Shown here one piece after another: positions 12,701-23,904 of a stretch of DNA of 64,000 nt (positions are counted from its first letter, which is position 1; each line of letters begins with the position of its first letter). Position numbers and translations under genes: made by a program. Location: contig OZ026842.1 of the NCBI GenBank assembly GCA_964023205.1, positions 33,182,992-33,246,991 of the forward strand, in the 5' to 3' direction. Origin of the DNA: Lutraria lutraria (Eukaryota > Mollusca > Bivalvia > Venerida > Mactridae). The notes beneath the pieces were generated by a model. It made no database searches. It saw nothing but the letters and a program-made list of their open reading frames with translations, and was not told the origin of the DNA.

Positions 12701-14389
12701 TGTCAATTTTAACGTAAACAAAAAACTACTTCCCTGCTGAAATGCCTGTTAAATATAGGATTAGGGATCCTCATACTGAGTGTTCTTTCAACAGAGAGAA
12801 AGTGTAATAGTTTAATTAAAAAATATTTCATACAGTTCAGTAGTTCTGATATAGTTATGATTTTTCGCGAGGTAATTACGTATTTTCTCTTCTTAATTGT
12901 TAATTAAAAGTTATTAAGCAATTAAAATAAAGTTGATTTATAATACAATTTTTTGTCTATTACAGTAAATAATCAGTATCCACATTTTGAAATAAAAGGC
13001 TCCGGAGAGAGCAGTCATGGTAAGGCCGGTTTCTTTACATGAATTCAAAAGGTGTCTTTTCCTTAACTAGTGCTAATCACAATTTTTTTTCATAAGTTTT
13101 TGGATCAAGATCAACATATAAGTTTCTAACTTTTTTCATAATTCACATTCTAAAGTTCTTGAAGCGAACCAAAGCTTGTTATTTGACAGATAAAACATAA
13201 GACAACGAATTTCTTTACCAAGAAAACATTTGATTTAATTTTACACATTTATTTTTACTGACATTTCTGTTGCTAATATTTTTTGTATGTTACTTTACGT
13301 TCTTTGTAAAAAAGCTTGTACAGCAACTAATACGACAAAATGATAAAAGTAATGTTTAATGAAATAAAATAATTATGTAAATACACACCTCCGGGTAGTT
13401 ACAATACAAAATACGTCTTATACAACGAATAAGATTCTAAATATATAGTCTTTTGCTTACTTATTAGAATTACAAGTATAAGACACATATACATGTATTT
13501 CAGATGGTGTATTCAAATGGGACGCGCGTAACCTCGGTATCGGTTTTGTACAAGTTCCTTCGCATGGAGACGCCAAAGAAATACAAATTACCGAAACTGG
13601 AATGTACAGAATATATGGCAAAGTGGCTATAAATGGACGTTTCGTGCAGCCTTTGAGAAATCAACCAGGATATCGTGGGTAAAAATAACTTTTTTAATGC
13701 TGATGAAGGTGAATGTATCCGGCGTCATTCTGCCATTTAGAATGTTCATGCATAATCTAATCAATTATTGATATGGATTTAATGAAAGAGTAATAGAGAA
13801 TAAATGTTAGGCTGTATTCTACACATATTTGCAAGAATTCTGATACTTAATGCTTAACAATTCTGTTTTATAAAATGAAGTAACACAGACATCTTCTTGT
13901 TCAAAGGTTCATTGCACATATGAATCCAGCAGTCGGTCTGTTTCTGATGAGAAGCAACGGAATGGGGAGCACCACGCTAGATCAAACATGGAAGACACAG
14001 GATCAAAGGTAACCATTATTGTTAAAGTTCATTCTATGCAACAGTTTATCATCGATAACTATTTTCCTTTCGTCTGTTTTGAGTTCATGCGACAGCGTCA
14101 TCTCTCTTATCGGTAAACAATGAATCTGTTTCACTTACACGCATTAATAGCTTATGTTGCTGATTTTTGTTCCAGAGGTATAAGTCCCTACAACGACATG
14201 ACACCTATCGAAGAAGAAATCAGCAAGACGTACCCTCTGGACACCCTAGAGATTAGCGGAGGATTTTTGCTCCAGGCAAATGATAGGATATACTTACAAA
14301 GAGCTCCAGAATATACGAACGATCCTTTCAATGAGCGCTTTCTCAATGACCACCAGTACTCACGTTTCGAGGCATACAGATACGCCTGA
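9764..14389 (+). CDS. second TNF-superfamily-like ligand, divergent, type II membrane protein (6 exons)
   Basis: Model: exons 9764-10036, 11961-11997, 12966-13019, 13504-13678, 13907-14008 and 14176-14389, giving 284 residues plus stop. All borders are AG/GT with matching phases. Exon 1 gives an acidic cytoplasmic part, a membrane segment (about 30-52) and a charged coiled-coil-like stalk (about 53-75). The 37-base exon 2 encodes SRTQR, a minimal R-X-X-R cleavage site. Exon 3 encodes YPHFEIKGSG, and exon 4 has TETGMYRIYGKVAING, which resembles the TNF signature strand. The last exon has LEISGGFLLQANDRIYL, matching the TNF pattern of a glycine-hydrophobic strand followed by a D-I-Y-L strand. 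It is in tandem with the ligand gene upstream and shares its exon logic. The fold is more diverged than in the first gene, with a longer C-terminal tail ending FEAYRYA. A C1q-like jelly roll is the alternative, but the type II topology favours TNF. A further phase-0 exon in the first intron is possible. Confidence 0.72.
10970..11136. repeat. short inverted-repeat element, family B, copy 1
   Basis: Starts TACACAATGCAACCTCTCC and ends GAGGTTGTACTGTA, with internal repeats of TTGTTGTTGAGAGG and TTGTTGCTCTAGAG. Related copies lie at 38382-38562 and 49623-49802. The ends, TACAGTGCAACCTCTCC and its complement, are best seen in the third copy. It lies in intron 1 of the second TNF-like gene. Confidence 0.65.
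11380..11565. repeat. short inverted-repeat element, family A, copy 2
   Basis: Same phrase order as the copy at 1650: GGCCTCTATTGACA, GGTCCTTTATTCGGAG, CTAACCTTTATTCACAG, then TGTTTGACTGTA at the end. Intronic in the second TNF-like gene, about 400 bases before its 37-base exon. Confidence 0.65.
12020..12184 (+). repeat. 25-bp minisatellite
   Basis: About six imperfect tandem units of roughly GGTTACCC-GACCGGT-CCCTATTTTT, with unit starts at 12020, 12045, 12070, 12095 and 12120. It begins 22 bases after the donor site of the 37-base exon of the second TNF-like gene. Confidence 0.75.
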
Positions 14390-15454
14390 TTCGTTGGGAA
14401 AGCGGACAAACGTCATACAAAAATCAATGCAATATGTACTGGCATTTGCGAGTACAGTCTTTATTTGTTTCGACAACAAACGAACATTTGAACTTGAAAA
14501 ATGATTTCGCTGCAAAGCAGAATGATATCGGCAATCATGTTTTGGCCTTGAATATGTTCACTATATAATATTGTATTAGATATGGTGAGAAATCAATATC
14601 TGTATTCATGGTTACCTTACCCACCTTAGCATTCTGGGACGAATGCAAACTGCAAAAGGTATGCTAAGAAAAATGAATTGTAAAAAAGGTTCGCGGTCTT
14701 CCTATCCTTTATTGTCAAGTAACCATTAATATGATTTTTTTAGTCTTAAAACAAATTGTAATTAATACGTACTAATTGTTCGTACTTCGCTTTCAAAAAT
14801 TGATGACAACTTTTTTTAGTTACTCATTCATCTTTTCAGTTAAAGGGAGACAATCACAAACTTATTTGTTTACTGAATTTTCAAATCGGAAATCTTACAT
14901 AGATATATACTGCATCATTGCTTGTTCTTCTTTACAAAAATCATTGGCATACATGCATGAATCTTTCATTGTATACTGTCATAATTTCGCACACTTGTAT
15001 ATACATGTATGTTATTTAATATGCATTTTGTACTGAGACTGTACTTTGAACATATCAAAAATAAATGTATGTTCAGTTCTGTTCTGTTCAGTGTATTATG
15101 TATTATACTATGGCTTTTGTAAATATCTATTTTTGTATCCATGCACGTTATTTTTATACGTAGATTTTTGTTCTAAATGACCAAGACTTCAAACTGTTAT
15201 ACGCAGATTTTTTATGAAGTTGAACATCAAAAAGAATTTTGTGTGATCGAATAAATTTTTTTTTACATTCTTGTTGCTTTTATTATTTTTATGTCATTTT
15301 AGCCCTTGGCGATGAAATTATGTACAAGTACATAGTTTTATACAGTTTGTTTGAGTCTTACGCCCATTTTCAACAGTCAGAGTCATATGAGGCGGACAGT
15401 TCACCTAACCATCGTTTCTGGGAAGAACCAGTACTAGACTCCTATCCTCCGTAA
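14390..15454. other. 3' flank of second TNF-like gene
   Basis: No further exon recognised. AATAAA at 15060-15065 may be a distal poly(A) signal. It is followed at once by GTTCAGTTCTGTTCTGTTC, which resembles a retroposon 3' tail; its complement-like motif AGAACAGAACTTTATTTC occurs near 46200. The short open frames here are not convincing. Confidence 0.35.
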
Positions 15455-16544
15455 TGCCCCCATCACACCAGAGCACGTCCGCACCACGCTCGCAAAGTTC
15501 CCATCACGTCCTGAAAATTTTGATGGACGTGGCGGGGACGGGGTCAAACTCGAAAAAAATGATGCACCCAGGTTCTAACTACGTCCTTACAACGTCTTTG
15601 CCAGGTTCTCACTGCGTCTATCACGTTCCCAGTAAGTTCATTACACGTGCAGCCTCCCGTTGTCACCAGGTTTATTGCGTTTATACTACGTCCAAATTAC
15701 GTGCTCACTACGTCCATGCAGACTGAACTGCGCTCTCACTAGGTCCCAATAACGTCCTCATTGCATTCACTCGCTCCGTATGTATACTGTACAATGTGTC
15801 TATTTATTATAACTGGTCATGATGGCCGAGCAGAAGTCTTCTTTCTGCTTATAGTCATGCACTAACTCAACATAATCTAGATTGCTTCATGTTCCCTTTT
15901 TCTATTTCGTATTTAGAAAATGGCAATTTGAGCATCCAAAATGGCTTCTTGTCCTGGTACAATAACAAATTGGATTCATTTGTTAACATATATTTGACTG
16001 GAAATGAAAGAATGGGGTATGAATCCAGTATTTATACCAATTGCTCAGAACCTGACAGGAACGTACTGGTCACCTGTTGCAAACGTACTAAAGACGTGAC
16101 GGAGCAAAATTACAACCTAGTGCAGTCTTCTGTAACGTGATGTGGACGTACTATGGTCTTAGCATACACCTGGTTGAGACGTAGTGAGAACTTCACTGAC
16201 GTAACAAAAGCGTAGTGACAACCCAGTGACAACGCGGTGAAAATCGATTGCTGTCTTTTCAAGTCCGCACCACGCTTCTTCTGCGTCAATGAAGTTCCAA
16301 CTAGGTTTTAGTCACGTCCCTGTTACGTTCTTACTACGTAAGCACTGCGTTCTAATTTGACCACGTCCCCGCCACGTTATTTTTTGACATGTCAAAAGTC
16401 CCACTACGTCCTTCACGTCCACGAAGACCATACCACGCTTGAACCGGTTCCTACTGCGTCCTCATCACGTTAATCAAGTTCTTGCAACGTTCTGTCAGGA
16501 CGTGGTGGACGTAGTGCAAACGTGGCCCTAGTGTGATGGGGGTA
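15455..16544. mobile_element. non-autonomous DNA element with TAA target duplication (Harbinger-like)
   Basis: The ends are inverted repeats: TGCCCCCATCACAC at the left and GTGTGATGGGGGTA at the right, with weaker complementarity continuing to about 33 bases. Both ends are flanked by TAA (15452-15454 and 16545-16547), the 3-base TWA-type duplication usual for PIF/Harbinger elements. The interior is crowded with ACGTCC and CTACGTCC motifs and their complements. I see no transposase, so it would have to be moved in trans. The short open frames inside are not recognisable proteins. The superfamily assignment is inferred from the target site alone. Confidence 0.7.
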
Positions 16545-16576
16545 TAAGCAACTGCCTACTTTCTCACATAAAGAGA

Positions 16577-16676
16577 CATGGTCGATAGCTGGGCTCGAAC
16601 CCACGACTCTCTACCAGTAAGAGATTACAGAGATTTGACGTCAGCTACCTTAACCACTCGCCCACGAAGGCGGGTC
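16577..16676 (-). repeat. tRNA-like sequence (SINE head or tRNA relic)
   Basis: Read on the minus strand it has an A-box-like GGGCGAGTGGTTAAGG and a B-box GTGGGTTCGAGCCC at tRNA-like spacing, with a long variable part as in class II tRNAs. I could not fold a clean anticodon arm, so I treat it as a tRNA-derived repeat and not a working tRNA gene. It sits 33 bases from the Harbinger-like element. Confidence 0.55.
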
Positions 16677-18092
16677 TTGTATTTTTACGGAGTATTCAAT
16701 TGAAAATTGTTCCATTTTCCAGCGCAAAACCATTAAATTATTCTTTAACACTAATGGTAACCATTAGTATGGTAACCATTAGTAACCTAATATGATCTGT
16801 ATTATACTCAAAAACAAGAATAACATAGGAATGATTGGGCTAAATGGATTTAGTAAAATGCATACTTCTATTGGCTTCTAGTAGTGTTTATATTCAACTG
16901 CCACAGACACAGCCATTTTAGTTTACAATAAGCCTTTCCTTAAAAAGCCGTTATTAGTAATCACTGGGACATCCTTAAAAACGTTCGTTTGCAGTTGCTC
17001 AACTGAATTTTTAAAAAATCCCCAGATGAAAATATTTTTCAGCGATTTAGACAAAAGTCATAATTTTTCAAGTTTTTAGTTTGGTCATATGAGTTTAACC
17101 AAAAAGTGGCTACCTAACTACTAACTGTTATAGTTTGGGTCCCTAACCGAAAATAGACATTGATTTACGATGGCATTTATTACGTGGTAATTTCAACACG
17201 CATTGTATGAATGCCAATTGTGACGATAAAATAGCACGTTCAATGTATATGTATAATCTTTTTAGTCGGAAAATGATTTCAAAGCAATAACAATTAATAT
17301 AATTAAATACTCTTAATCTATCCAATTAAATAATATATTGTAATTAGTGATTGGACATCGGTTGGAAATCCTAATCGATCATGGGTTTGAATTGGTTGAG
17401 GCTTCTGATCAGATTTTACCGATTATCATCGGTTAGAAATTCAACATCGTTCAGTTCTTTTTTTATGTACAAAATAATAAAAGAAAAAGATGTTTCATGC
17501 TTTAGAATATAAATTAATTTCAAACAAATCATAGTAACAGAACATTTAAATCTTAAACAAGAGGTCCGACCCTGGGAAAACGGCACTGGGTGTCTGAGAT
17601 GTTCACAAGCAACACCTTATGATAGAAAGAACTAGCTTGCATTATTTCATTTTGAATGCAGACCGAAACCAGAAATCAGAACCCGAGTTCTAGTCTAGCA
17701 CGTTCATATCTGATGATCGATTATGAAAATGTGACATCTCTGATTGTACACTCCTACTTAACGGTGGCTCTTTCACATTTTTGTGATCTGTTAAATATGA
17801 GCCATCGGCACTTCTGTTATAGAGCCATCGATCGATTCCAAGTCTAAACAGGTAAGCACATTTTATAAAAATATCCGTTTTTAAAGCACATGATTGTTTT
17901 TCAAAAATCAAAGAATGCTATGCCACCTAGAACATTTTTTCTTGTCATCTTGCATGCAATTTCAACAAGAAATATCCAAAAATGACGTTGCTACAACTTT
18001 TTGATCAATATGATGACAACAGCGTAGAAAGTACATTTGTATTGGGTTGCAAATGTCACCAACAAATTATAAAAAATCCAAACCTAAACGGA
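16677..18092. other. spacer before the receptor cluster
   Basis: No gene recognised. From about 17950 onward the sequence is similar to 25150-25340, so the left limit of the large tandem duplication lies here. The two overlapping open frames near 17650-17911 show no family features. Confidence 0.4.
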
Positions 18093-19403
18093 TCAAAGTC
18101 CGCCTATTTCTAAATAAACAGATGCATTTTTCAAATAAACCAAGAAGACAAAGGAAGGTATAACCGAACATAACACGGCTATAAAAAATAAAAGTTTGTC
18201 AATAGAGTGGCTAACATCACGCCATGATACGGTTCTTGATATTTCTTGATGGTCTCTTTTAGAAGCCTTAGACCAATCATCATCACTATCTTCGTTCTTG
18301 TTTTTGACAGGCTCATTTTTACTACCATCTTCTCCGTCATTTCTGCCCACTGTCTGTTTCTCTACAATCAGACAATTATTACAACAAAGGCAAGATATAA
18401 ACTTATGCAGTCGGAGAAACGTTGCGCCTATTGAACTAGCGCTAGATCTGTGGCACACTTGTAAGTTAAATATCACACAAATTGTCATGGTAACACTAGA
18501 CACAGTCAGTAACATGACGTATATACATATAAGAGCTATTGGTTCACCAACTTTTGGTATTTGCTCGGAAATAACAGTGAAAAACACGGATATTGATAGC
18601 ATTATTGTGATAGAAAATCCAACTCGTTCGCCGGCTTCACTGGGCAGGAGAAATACAAATGGTTGGAGAATGCCAATGAAAGCTATGGGCAAAAGCGTCG
18701 TTAGAACATAGAATGCAGATTTCCTTTTCAACTGTAACGTATAGGCTATATAACTGCTTTGCTGAAAGTAGCCAGTGTACACATTAACCGTTTCCATTTC
18801 CCATTCTGTCATTCTTAAATACGTAATATCAACAGCGGTTCCATTATGTACAAGTCTGTTTTGGCCCTTTATTGTATCCATAACACCAATGCTAAAATAA
18901 CACGTTTGTTTGTCAAACGGCCAATATTTCATGTTGAAGGCACAATGATTTGTTACAGTTTGTCCAGTGTAAAGTTCAGCATCTCCTTTATATGAATATT
19001 TTACTTGCCATGGACCATCAAGTATTTCATAATTAACACTTGTTGGAAAAAACATTGCCGGGGTCCAAACCTTTAGTTTTGATATCAATATGTTCTCACC
19101 AACATCCCCTGGTTCCCATTTTATTCTTCCATCATGCCAAGCTATCCTATTAGATAGACGCACATCGTATGTCCCATCTATAGGATCAATATTAGTAATA
19201 TCATATAAATACGAAATTACATATATATCAACAATGTCTGAATGATTGTTAACTGGTATTACATCCATGTTATGTCCTGTTAATAGTCTGTTAAGTAAAA
19301 CATTCACCCTTTCGTGCAGTGGTTCACTTTGATTTAACGAAGACGCTAAGCAAAACAGGAAAGCCAATAGAGAAAGTATCTTTCTCAAGTTGATATGATC
19401 CAT
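18093..19403 (-). CDS. intronless nicotinic-receptor-like Cys-loop channel subunit (gene C)
   Basis: A single exon of 436 residues from the ATG at 19403; an earlier in-frame TTG was not used. An N-terminal hydrophobic signal (1-22) is followed by an extracellular ligand-binding domain. The Cys-loop is Cys154 to Cys168 with 13 residues between and contains MKYWPFDKQ. TM1 is at about 231-253, TM2 at 261-281, TM3 at 290-314 and TM4 near the C terminus, with a polar intracellular loop between TM3 and TM4. The motif GERVGF at the start of TM2 keeps the glutamate typical of cation-selective channels. Loop C (GYFQQSSYIAY) has no vicinal cysteines, and the loop B tryptophan is missing (GVMDTIKG), so a classical acetylcholine site is not expected. 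It is divergent to gene D at 20932. A broken copy lies at 25343-26465. It is an orphan member of the molluscan nAChR-like expansion. Confidence 0.92.
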   Translation of the reverse strand: MDHINLRKILSLLAFLFCLASSLNQSEPLHERVNVLLNRLLTGHNMDVIPVNNHSDIVDIYVISYLYDITNIDPIDGTYDVRLSNRIAWHDGRIKWEPGDVGENILISKLKVWTPAMFFPTSVNYEILDGPWQVKYSYKGDAELYTGQTVTNHCAFNMKYWPFDKQTCYFSIGVMDTIKGQNRLVHNGTAVDITYLRMTEWEMETVNVYTGYFQQSSYIAYTLQLKRKSAFYVLTTLLPIAFIGILQPFVFLLPSEAGERVGFSITIMLSISVFFTVISEQIPKVGEPIALICIYVMLLTVSSVTMTICVIFNLQVCHRSSASSIGATFLRLHKFISCLCCNNCLIVEKQTVGRNDGEDGSKNEPVKNKNEDSDDDWSKASKRDHQEISRTVSWRDVSHSIDKLLFFIAVLCSVIPSFVFLVYLKNASVYLEIGGL

Positions 19404-20931
19404 GTTAGAGAGAAGGTGTGATCTCTGTCCGTCCACGTCGTGCACCTTATGAAAAATGAACACAAGCAACGCTCTAATGATAAAACCAATACTGATAAAA
19501 TGAGCCAAACAGCAATTTATTGGACTGCGCCAGACAGCCGCGTTAAAATATCATAGTACATGGCCTAAGCATCTGATATGTTTAGACATCCAGACAAGCG
19601 TAGCATGCAGCTATAATTCTTATCGTTTTAACGGTAGATGAGTACCAGACGGTAGTGTATTTATGTTGCAAGATATATACCGTTATATAACGGTAAATGG
19701 AATACCATCACAAAAGGCTATAATTCCAATTATTTCAACAAACTAAACACAAAAGCAAATGTTTGGACGTTCATTCGTTCAGAAGTCAATTTCCGAAATA
19801 CGAATTAGTTTGCTAGAAAATGCCTACCGTTAGAAATATAATGGTACACGTAGCTACATTTATTATTCATTATATACTAAGTTATATAACTGACATAATT
19901 ATGCCAAATTGTAAACAATATTATGCGTACTTAAGCTATTATATTTATTCTAACTCGAACCTGTATTAATCAGGTCCATAAAAACCAACTCAATAAAACC
20001 ACTTAACACTAAAGGTATCCACATCAGATGTATTTATATAGGACACTAAACGTTTATTCAAAATAAATCTTTATTTCAAAGCTGATGATAATCAATTTCG
20101 TTAATAAATAATCGTTCTAATTCAGACCAACCAACATTATGATATCAACACATTTCCCCGGAGTGCAATATCTTCACAATAAATCAAACAATCCATTACC
20201 TCCACTACCGTAACAAAATTTAGTATTTCTTAATGAATAAATTGTTTCCATTGAAAATCATCTGGTTTTGTTTTTGTAAAATTAATCGGTAAATATGGCT
20301 GTCTATGAATTGCATTTATTTTACACATGATACTCGTATCAATGAATCAAATCACTTTTCACGATTGGGTTTCAGTTCCCACGTGGTATACTGGCAGTTA
20401 GATTTGTTTCGGCGCGAACTGTTGAAGCTTGAACCTGTTATATACATAAATTATACAAGTATGAGTGATTCAGACTAATTTGAACGTTGCAAAATCTGTT
20501 TTATAAAGTAAACAATGCTCGGCGGATTACTCGTTCGGGCGTTTTAAACGCGATGAATCGTGGTGGGAAATAAAGTGACTATTTTACAATATATAAGACC
20601 TGTACTATAAATGATAAAATTTACTTCAGTTTAGTAAGTGCTTGCTTAGTAAGTAATGAGGAAGGTGGAATCTATTCTAAATCTTGTGTTTGTGTTCATT
20701 ATTTGTGAATGGAACATACTTACTTTAACATAATGGAGAGTAGTATGTTGTTTATTTTAAAATGATATTAAAGTGCGAAGGATGAGCAACTTGATCAATT
20801 ATTAGGCACACATGAAACAAACTCAATCAATTAGTGTATAGGAACGGTCGATTGACGATTTAGCTGATAATTTATATATATATACATTGTATACACTTGA
20901 TTTCATAAGAATAAAACAACAATCAGACTGC
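19404..20931. promoter_or_regulatory. shared divergent upstream region of receptor genes C and D
   Basis: 1.5 kb between two head-to-head receptor genes, so it must contain both promoters. Long parts are nearly the same in the second module, for example 20010-20200 against 27090-27300, including ATGATATCAACACA and CCCCGGAGTG. TATATATATATACA lies about 60 bases before the gene D start. The regulatory role is inferred from position and cannot be proven here. Confidence 0.5.
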
Positions 20932-22272
20932 ATGATGAAGATGACATTCATAGTAAATATGGCGGTATTTATGTGTATATATTTATCTGGAGCAAATGGA
21001 ACGTATTTATATGATCATATTGGAGCATTATTAGATGATTTGAAGACAGGATACAATAAAGATGTGCTACCTGTTCAGAATATGTCTAGTGTATTAAATG
21101 TAGAATTATTTCTGTCGGTTTATTCAGTCACAGATATAGATTCTATTAAAGGTGTTCTTACATTACAAGTAACTGGATTATGTAGATGGAAGGACCAAAG
21201 GTTGTCATGGAAACCAGAGGTTTATGGAAACGTGTCCAGCATTTGGATACCTAAAGAAAATGTTTGGAAACCAACTTTAGCCGTCTCTTCAAGTATTGAT
21301 TACTCACCTTTAGGTGGCGTTGACACGAAAGTACACTACGAGCACGATGGGTTAGCAACGTGGAAACCGGAAAAAATGATAACTATTTCGTGTAAGTTTT
21401 ATATGAAATATTGGCCCTTTGATAAACAACGATGTCTGGTTGTAATTTCCGTCATGGACTATTCCAGTACTCAAGTCCAGCTTACAAGCATTGAAACTGG
21501 TATAAGTACATATTATGTACAAATGATGGAGTGGACACTAGAGGAATCGTATGCAGAAACAGGTCTATATGAAGAAACCAGCTTTCTTGTATTCACCATT
21601 AAACTAAAACGAAAACATGCGTTTTACCTATTAACAACAATTCTGCCGATCACTTTTATTGCGTTTCTTCAACCATTCGTATTTATTTTACCAAGTCAAG
21701 CCGGAGAACGTGTTGGGTTTTCTATTACTATTGTCCTATCATTGACAGTCTATTTTACAATAATCTCGGATCAAATACCTCGGACAGCCGAACCAATTGC
21801 CTTAATATGTGGCTTTATAATGCTGCTTACAATATCTAGTGTTGCTATGACGATCTTGGTTATTCTGAACTTGAGACTCAGACAAAGTACAAGCACCAAA
21901 CCAGTTGGAAGATGGGTCTATAAAACACACAAGCTTCTGTGTGGCAGTTCAAGAATTAGAGTAACAAGATCAAAGATAAAAGAAAACACAACTGTTACAG
22001 ATACAGCGAAGAATTCAGAAAAAGACGAACATATATCGCCCTCAGATGACACAAGTGATCAACACAAATCTAAACTTAATCTAGAAGGCGAAGAAAGTGC
22101 TAATGAGGCTATTACTGTAGATGGTCCAAATACAACATTGGCAGACATTAGCGAAACACTGGATAAGATTTTATTTACGTTCGCCACTTTAATAACAATT
22201 GTACCAAGCGTTGTATTTCTTCTGTATCTGAAAGTTGCTTCCGATTATAATCCTGATCAAATTGAATTCTAA
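20932..22272 (+). CDS. intronless nicotinic-receptor-like Cys-loop channel subunit (gene D)
   Basis: A single exon of 446 residues from the first of several clustered ATGs (20932, 20935, 20941). Signal peptide about 1-23. The extracellular domain has the Cys-loop Cys154-Cys168 with MKYWPFDKQ, at the same positions as genes C and F. Four membrane segments follow: TM1 with LTTILPITFIAFLQPFVF, TM2 starting GERVGF, TM3 with IALICGFIMLL, and TM4 with IVPSVVFLLYLK. The TM3-TM4 loop is long and rich in Lys, Asp, Ser and Thr. Loop C (GLYEETSFLVF) lacks the cysteine pair and loop B lacks tryptophan (SVMDYSST). The loop D tryptophan (CRWKDQRLSW) remains. It is likely a subunit of a pentameric cation channel with an unknown ligand. 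Its remnant in the second module is at 28123-28236. Confidence 0.92.
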   Translation: MMKMTFIVNMAVFMCIYLSGANGTYLYDHIGALLDDLKTGYNKDVLPVQNMSSVLNVELFLSVYSVTDIDSIKGVLTLQVTGLCRWKDQRLSWKPEVYGNVSSIWIPKENVWKPTLAVSSSIDYSPLGGVDTKVHYEHDGLATWKPEKMITISCKFYMKYWPFDKQRCLVVISVMDYSSTQVQLTSIETGISTYYVQMMEWTLEESYAETGLYEETSFLVFTIKLKRKHAFYLLTTILPITFIAFLQPFVFILPSQAGERVGFSITIVLSLTVYFTIISDQIPRTAEPIALICGFIMLLTISSVAMTILVILNLRLRQSTSTKPVGRWVYKTHKLLCGSSRIRVTRSKIKENTTVTDTAKNSEKDEHISPSDDTSDQHKSKLNLEGEESANEAITVDGPNTTLADISETLDKILFTFATLITIVPSVVFLLYLKVASDYNPDQIEF

Positions 22273-23325
22273 AACGTATTACCATCGACAATAATTGATT
22301 GACAGTTGTCAAAGCATACTATATATTTCGGATTAATAAGCAAGATACTCATGTGATCAACCATAATACTGAATGTTATACATAAGCAACTCTGATTAAT
22401 TGAAAAACCACATCTTGATATACACCATAACACACCTCACAATGTAAAAGCTGTTAATAAAGACTTTCATGTTTTTGTTGAAGTCATCAAAAGTTTTGAT
22501 TGTGCTTCATTATTGATCCCTGCACTTACTAGTAATACATTCTACATTACTGCTACAAGAGGTCTAAAAGTAACACCTTTATTTTCTACATCATTTTCAG
22601 GATGAATTTTTTTTCTACTATTTTTCGTTACATGTATGCATTTCAAAATATGCAATGCATATGGACAGCATTTGATGCGGTGCAAGTCATTAAATCTTAA
22701 ATATTGTTTCTCAAATGCAATCGTGTTTATAAAATTTCTTTGTGCAATACTTACTAATGGGCATAGTGATTTATGTAAAAGGTGGCAACATTGGTTTTAT
22801 GTACATGTATTTCATTTTGGAATGTTTATGCAATAATGTGTATATTAAAAATGACATGTAAACAGATGTATAAAGTAAAACAAAATTAAAGTGAATTCTC
22901 GAAAATAAACTTCATAATATCCTAGTTTCACTATATCCGATATCGAGTTCACTATTAGTGATTTTCTATAATCTGATCATCAGTGACACCTCTAGATGTC
23001 TACCTTCACTACTATTATTGATTAACATACATTTTTAAACAGCCAGATAACTGCTGATATTCAAATCACTTCCAAAATCAATCTGGGAGGAATGTTTTGA
23101 TGTGTCATGAACACAAACACAAATCACTGGTGCTAAGTGTTTTTCCATTAATATCACTGTGGACGTTTGGTTGTTTTCTAATTCATGTTTTATTGTCTAA
23201 CACGAAGGTAATGTGTTATTTGACACGTTACATTAATCTAAGTTTACTCATCAATGGAAAAAATGAACACTAATGGCTCGTTACAAAAGCAGTTGTTTTC
23301 TGAATTGCAGGACCAATATTGAACA
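22273..23325. other. 3' flank of gene D, duplicated downstream
   Basis: No gene. Parts match the second module: about 22610-22700 with 28250-28345, and 22870-22990 with 28790-28915. This is how the deletion of the gene D body in module 2 can be placed. AATAAAG near 22455 may be the gene D poly(A) signal. Confidence 0.5.
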
Positions 23326-23329
23326 TTAA

Positions 23330-23732
23330 AGGGGCATATCCTACAACTTGGTGCATCTAGAATCAAGGCAAAATGATGATAAATTAGAAGCTTGTAAAGA
23401 AATTTTCAGCCAAAAATTCATCTAATTAAAAATAAAATCACATGTAGTCGTCAGAGAAGTATGTCAACAATCAGCAAATTTGAAAATTACCTCTTCTTTG
23501 AAGTGTGCATACCCGTAAGTTTCCACAAAAGATCGGAAAATCTTTGGAATTTGTTGTACAATTTTTGGGTGGAAGTGATTTATTATTCATAGCTATGATT
23601 TTTGCCGCTAGTACCTAAACTAGTCATTTTATGACCCAAGTTCTTCTGGAAATTATCCATTATATAATATTGTTTTACACATACACATTTTTACACTTTC
23701 ACAGAATGTTTGTCAGTTGTAGGTATGCCCCT
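23330..23732. mobile_element. short inverted-repeat element with TTAA target duplication, copy 1
   Basis: Ends AGGGGCATATCCTACA and TGTAGGTATGCCCCT, flanked by TTAA on both sides (23326-23329, 23733-23736), a piggyBac-type target site. No transposase. The inverted duplicate at 28955-29400 has flanking sequence on both sides of this site but not the element. A second copy lies at 53372-53640. Confidence 0.75.
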
Positions 23733-23904
23733 TTAAGAAGAATCGACAAAAAGCACCCAATTCGTCACATGCAAAGCTACAATTTAATGTTTCATATCTC
23801 ATTAAGCATGGTTTCAAAATATACAATGCATTAAAGGCTACTTAATTAAATCAGTGTTTGGTTTATGTCATGTATAAATGTTAATTTTATAATAAATATA
23901 CAGT

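Noticed and set aside
16577..16676. A working tRNA gene
   Set aside because: A and B boxes are present, but I could not pair a clean acceptor stem or anticodon arm; a tRNA-derived repeat is more likely. A tRNA covariance-model scan would decide.
18246..18711. Plus-strand open frames opposite receptor gene C
   Set aside because: Antisense shadows of the channel gene; the same holds for 32205-32405 and 32610-33011 opposite gene F.
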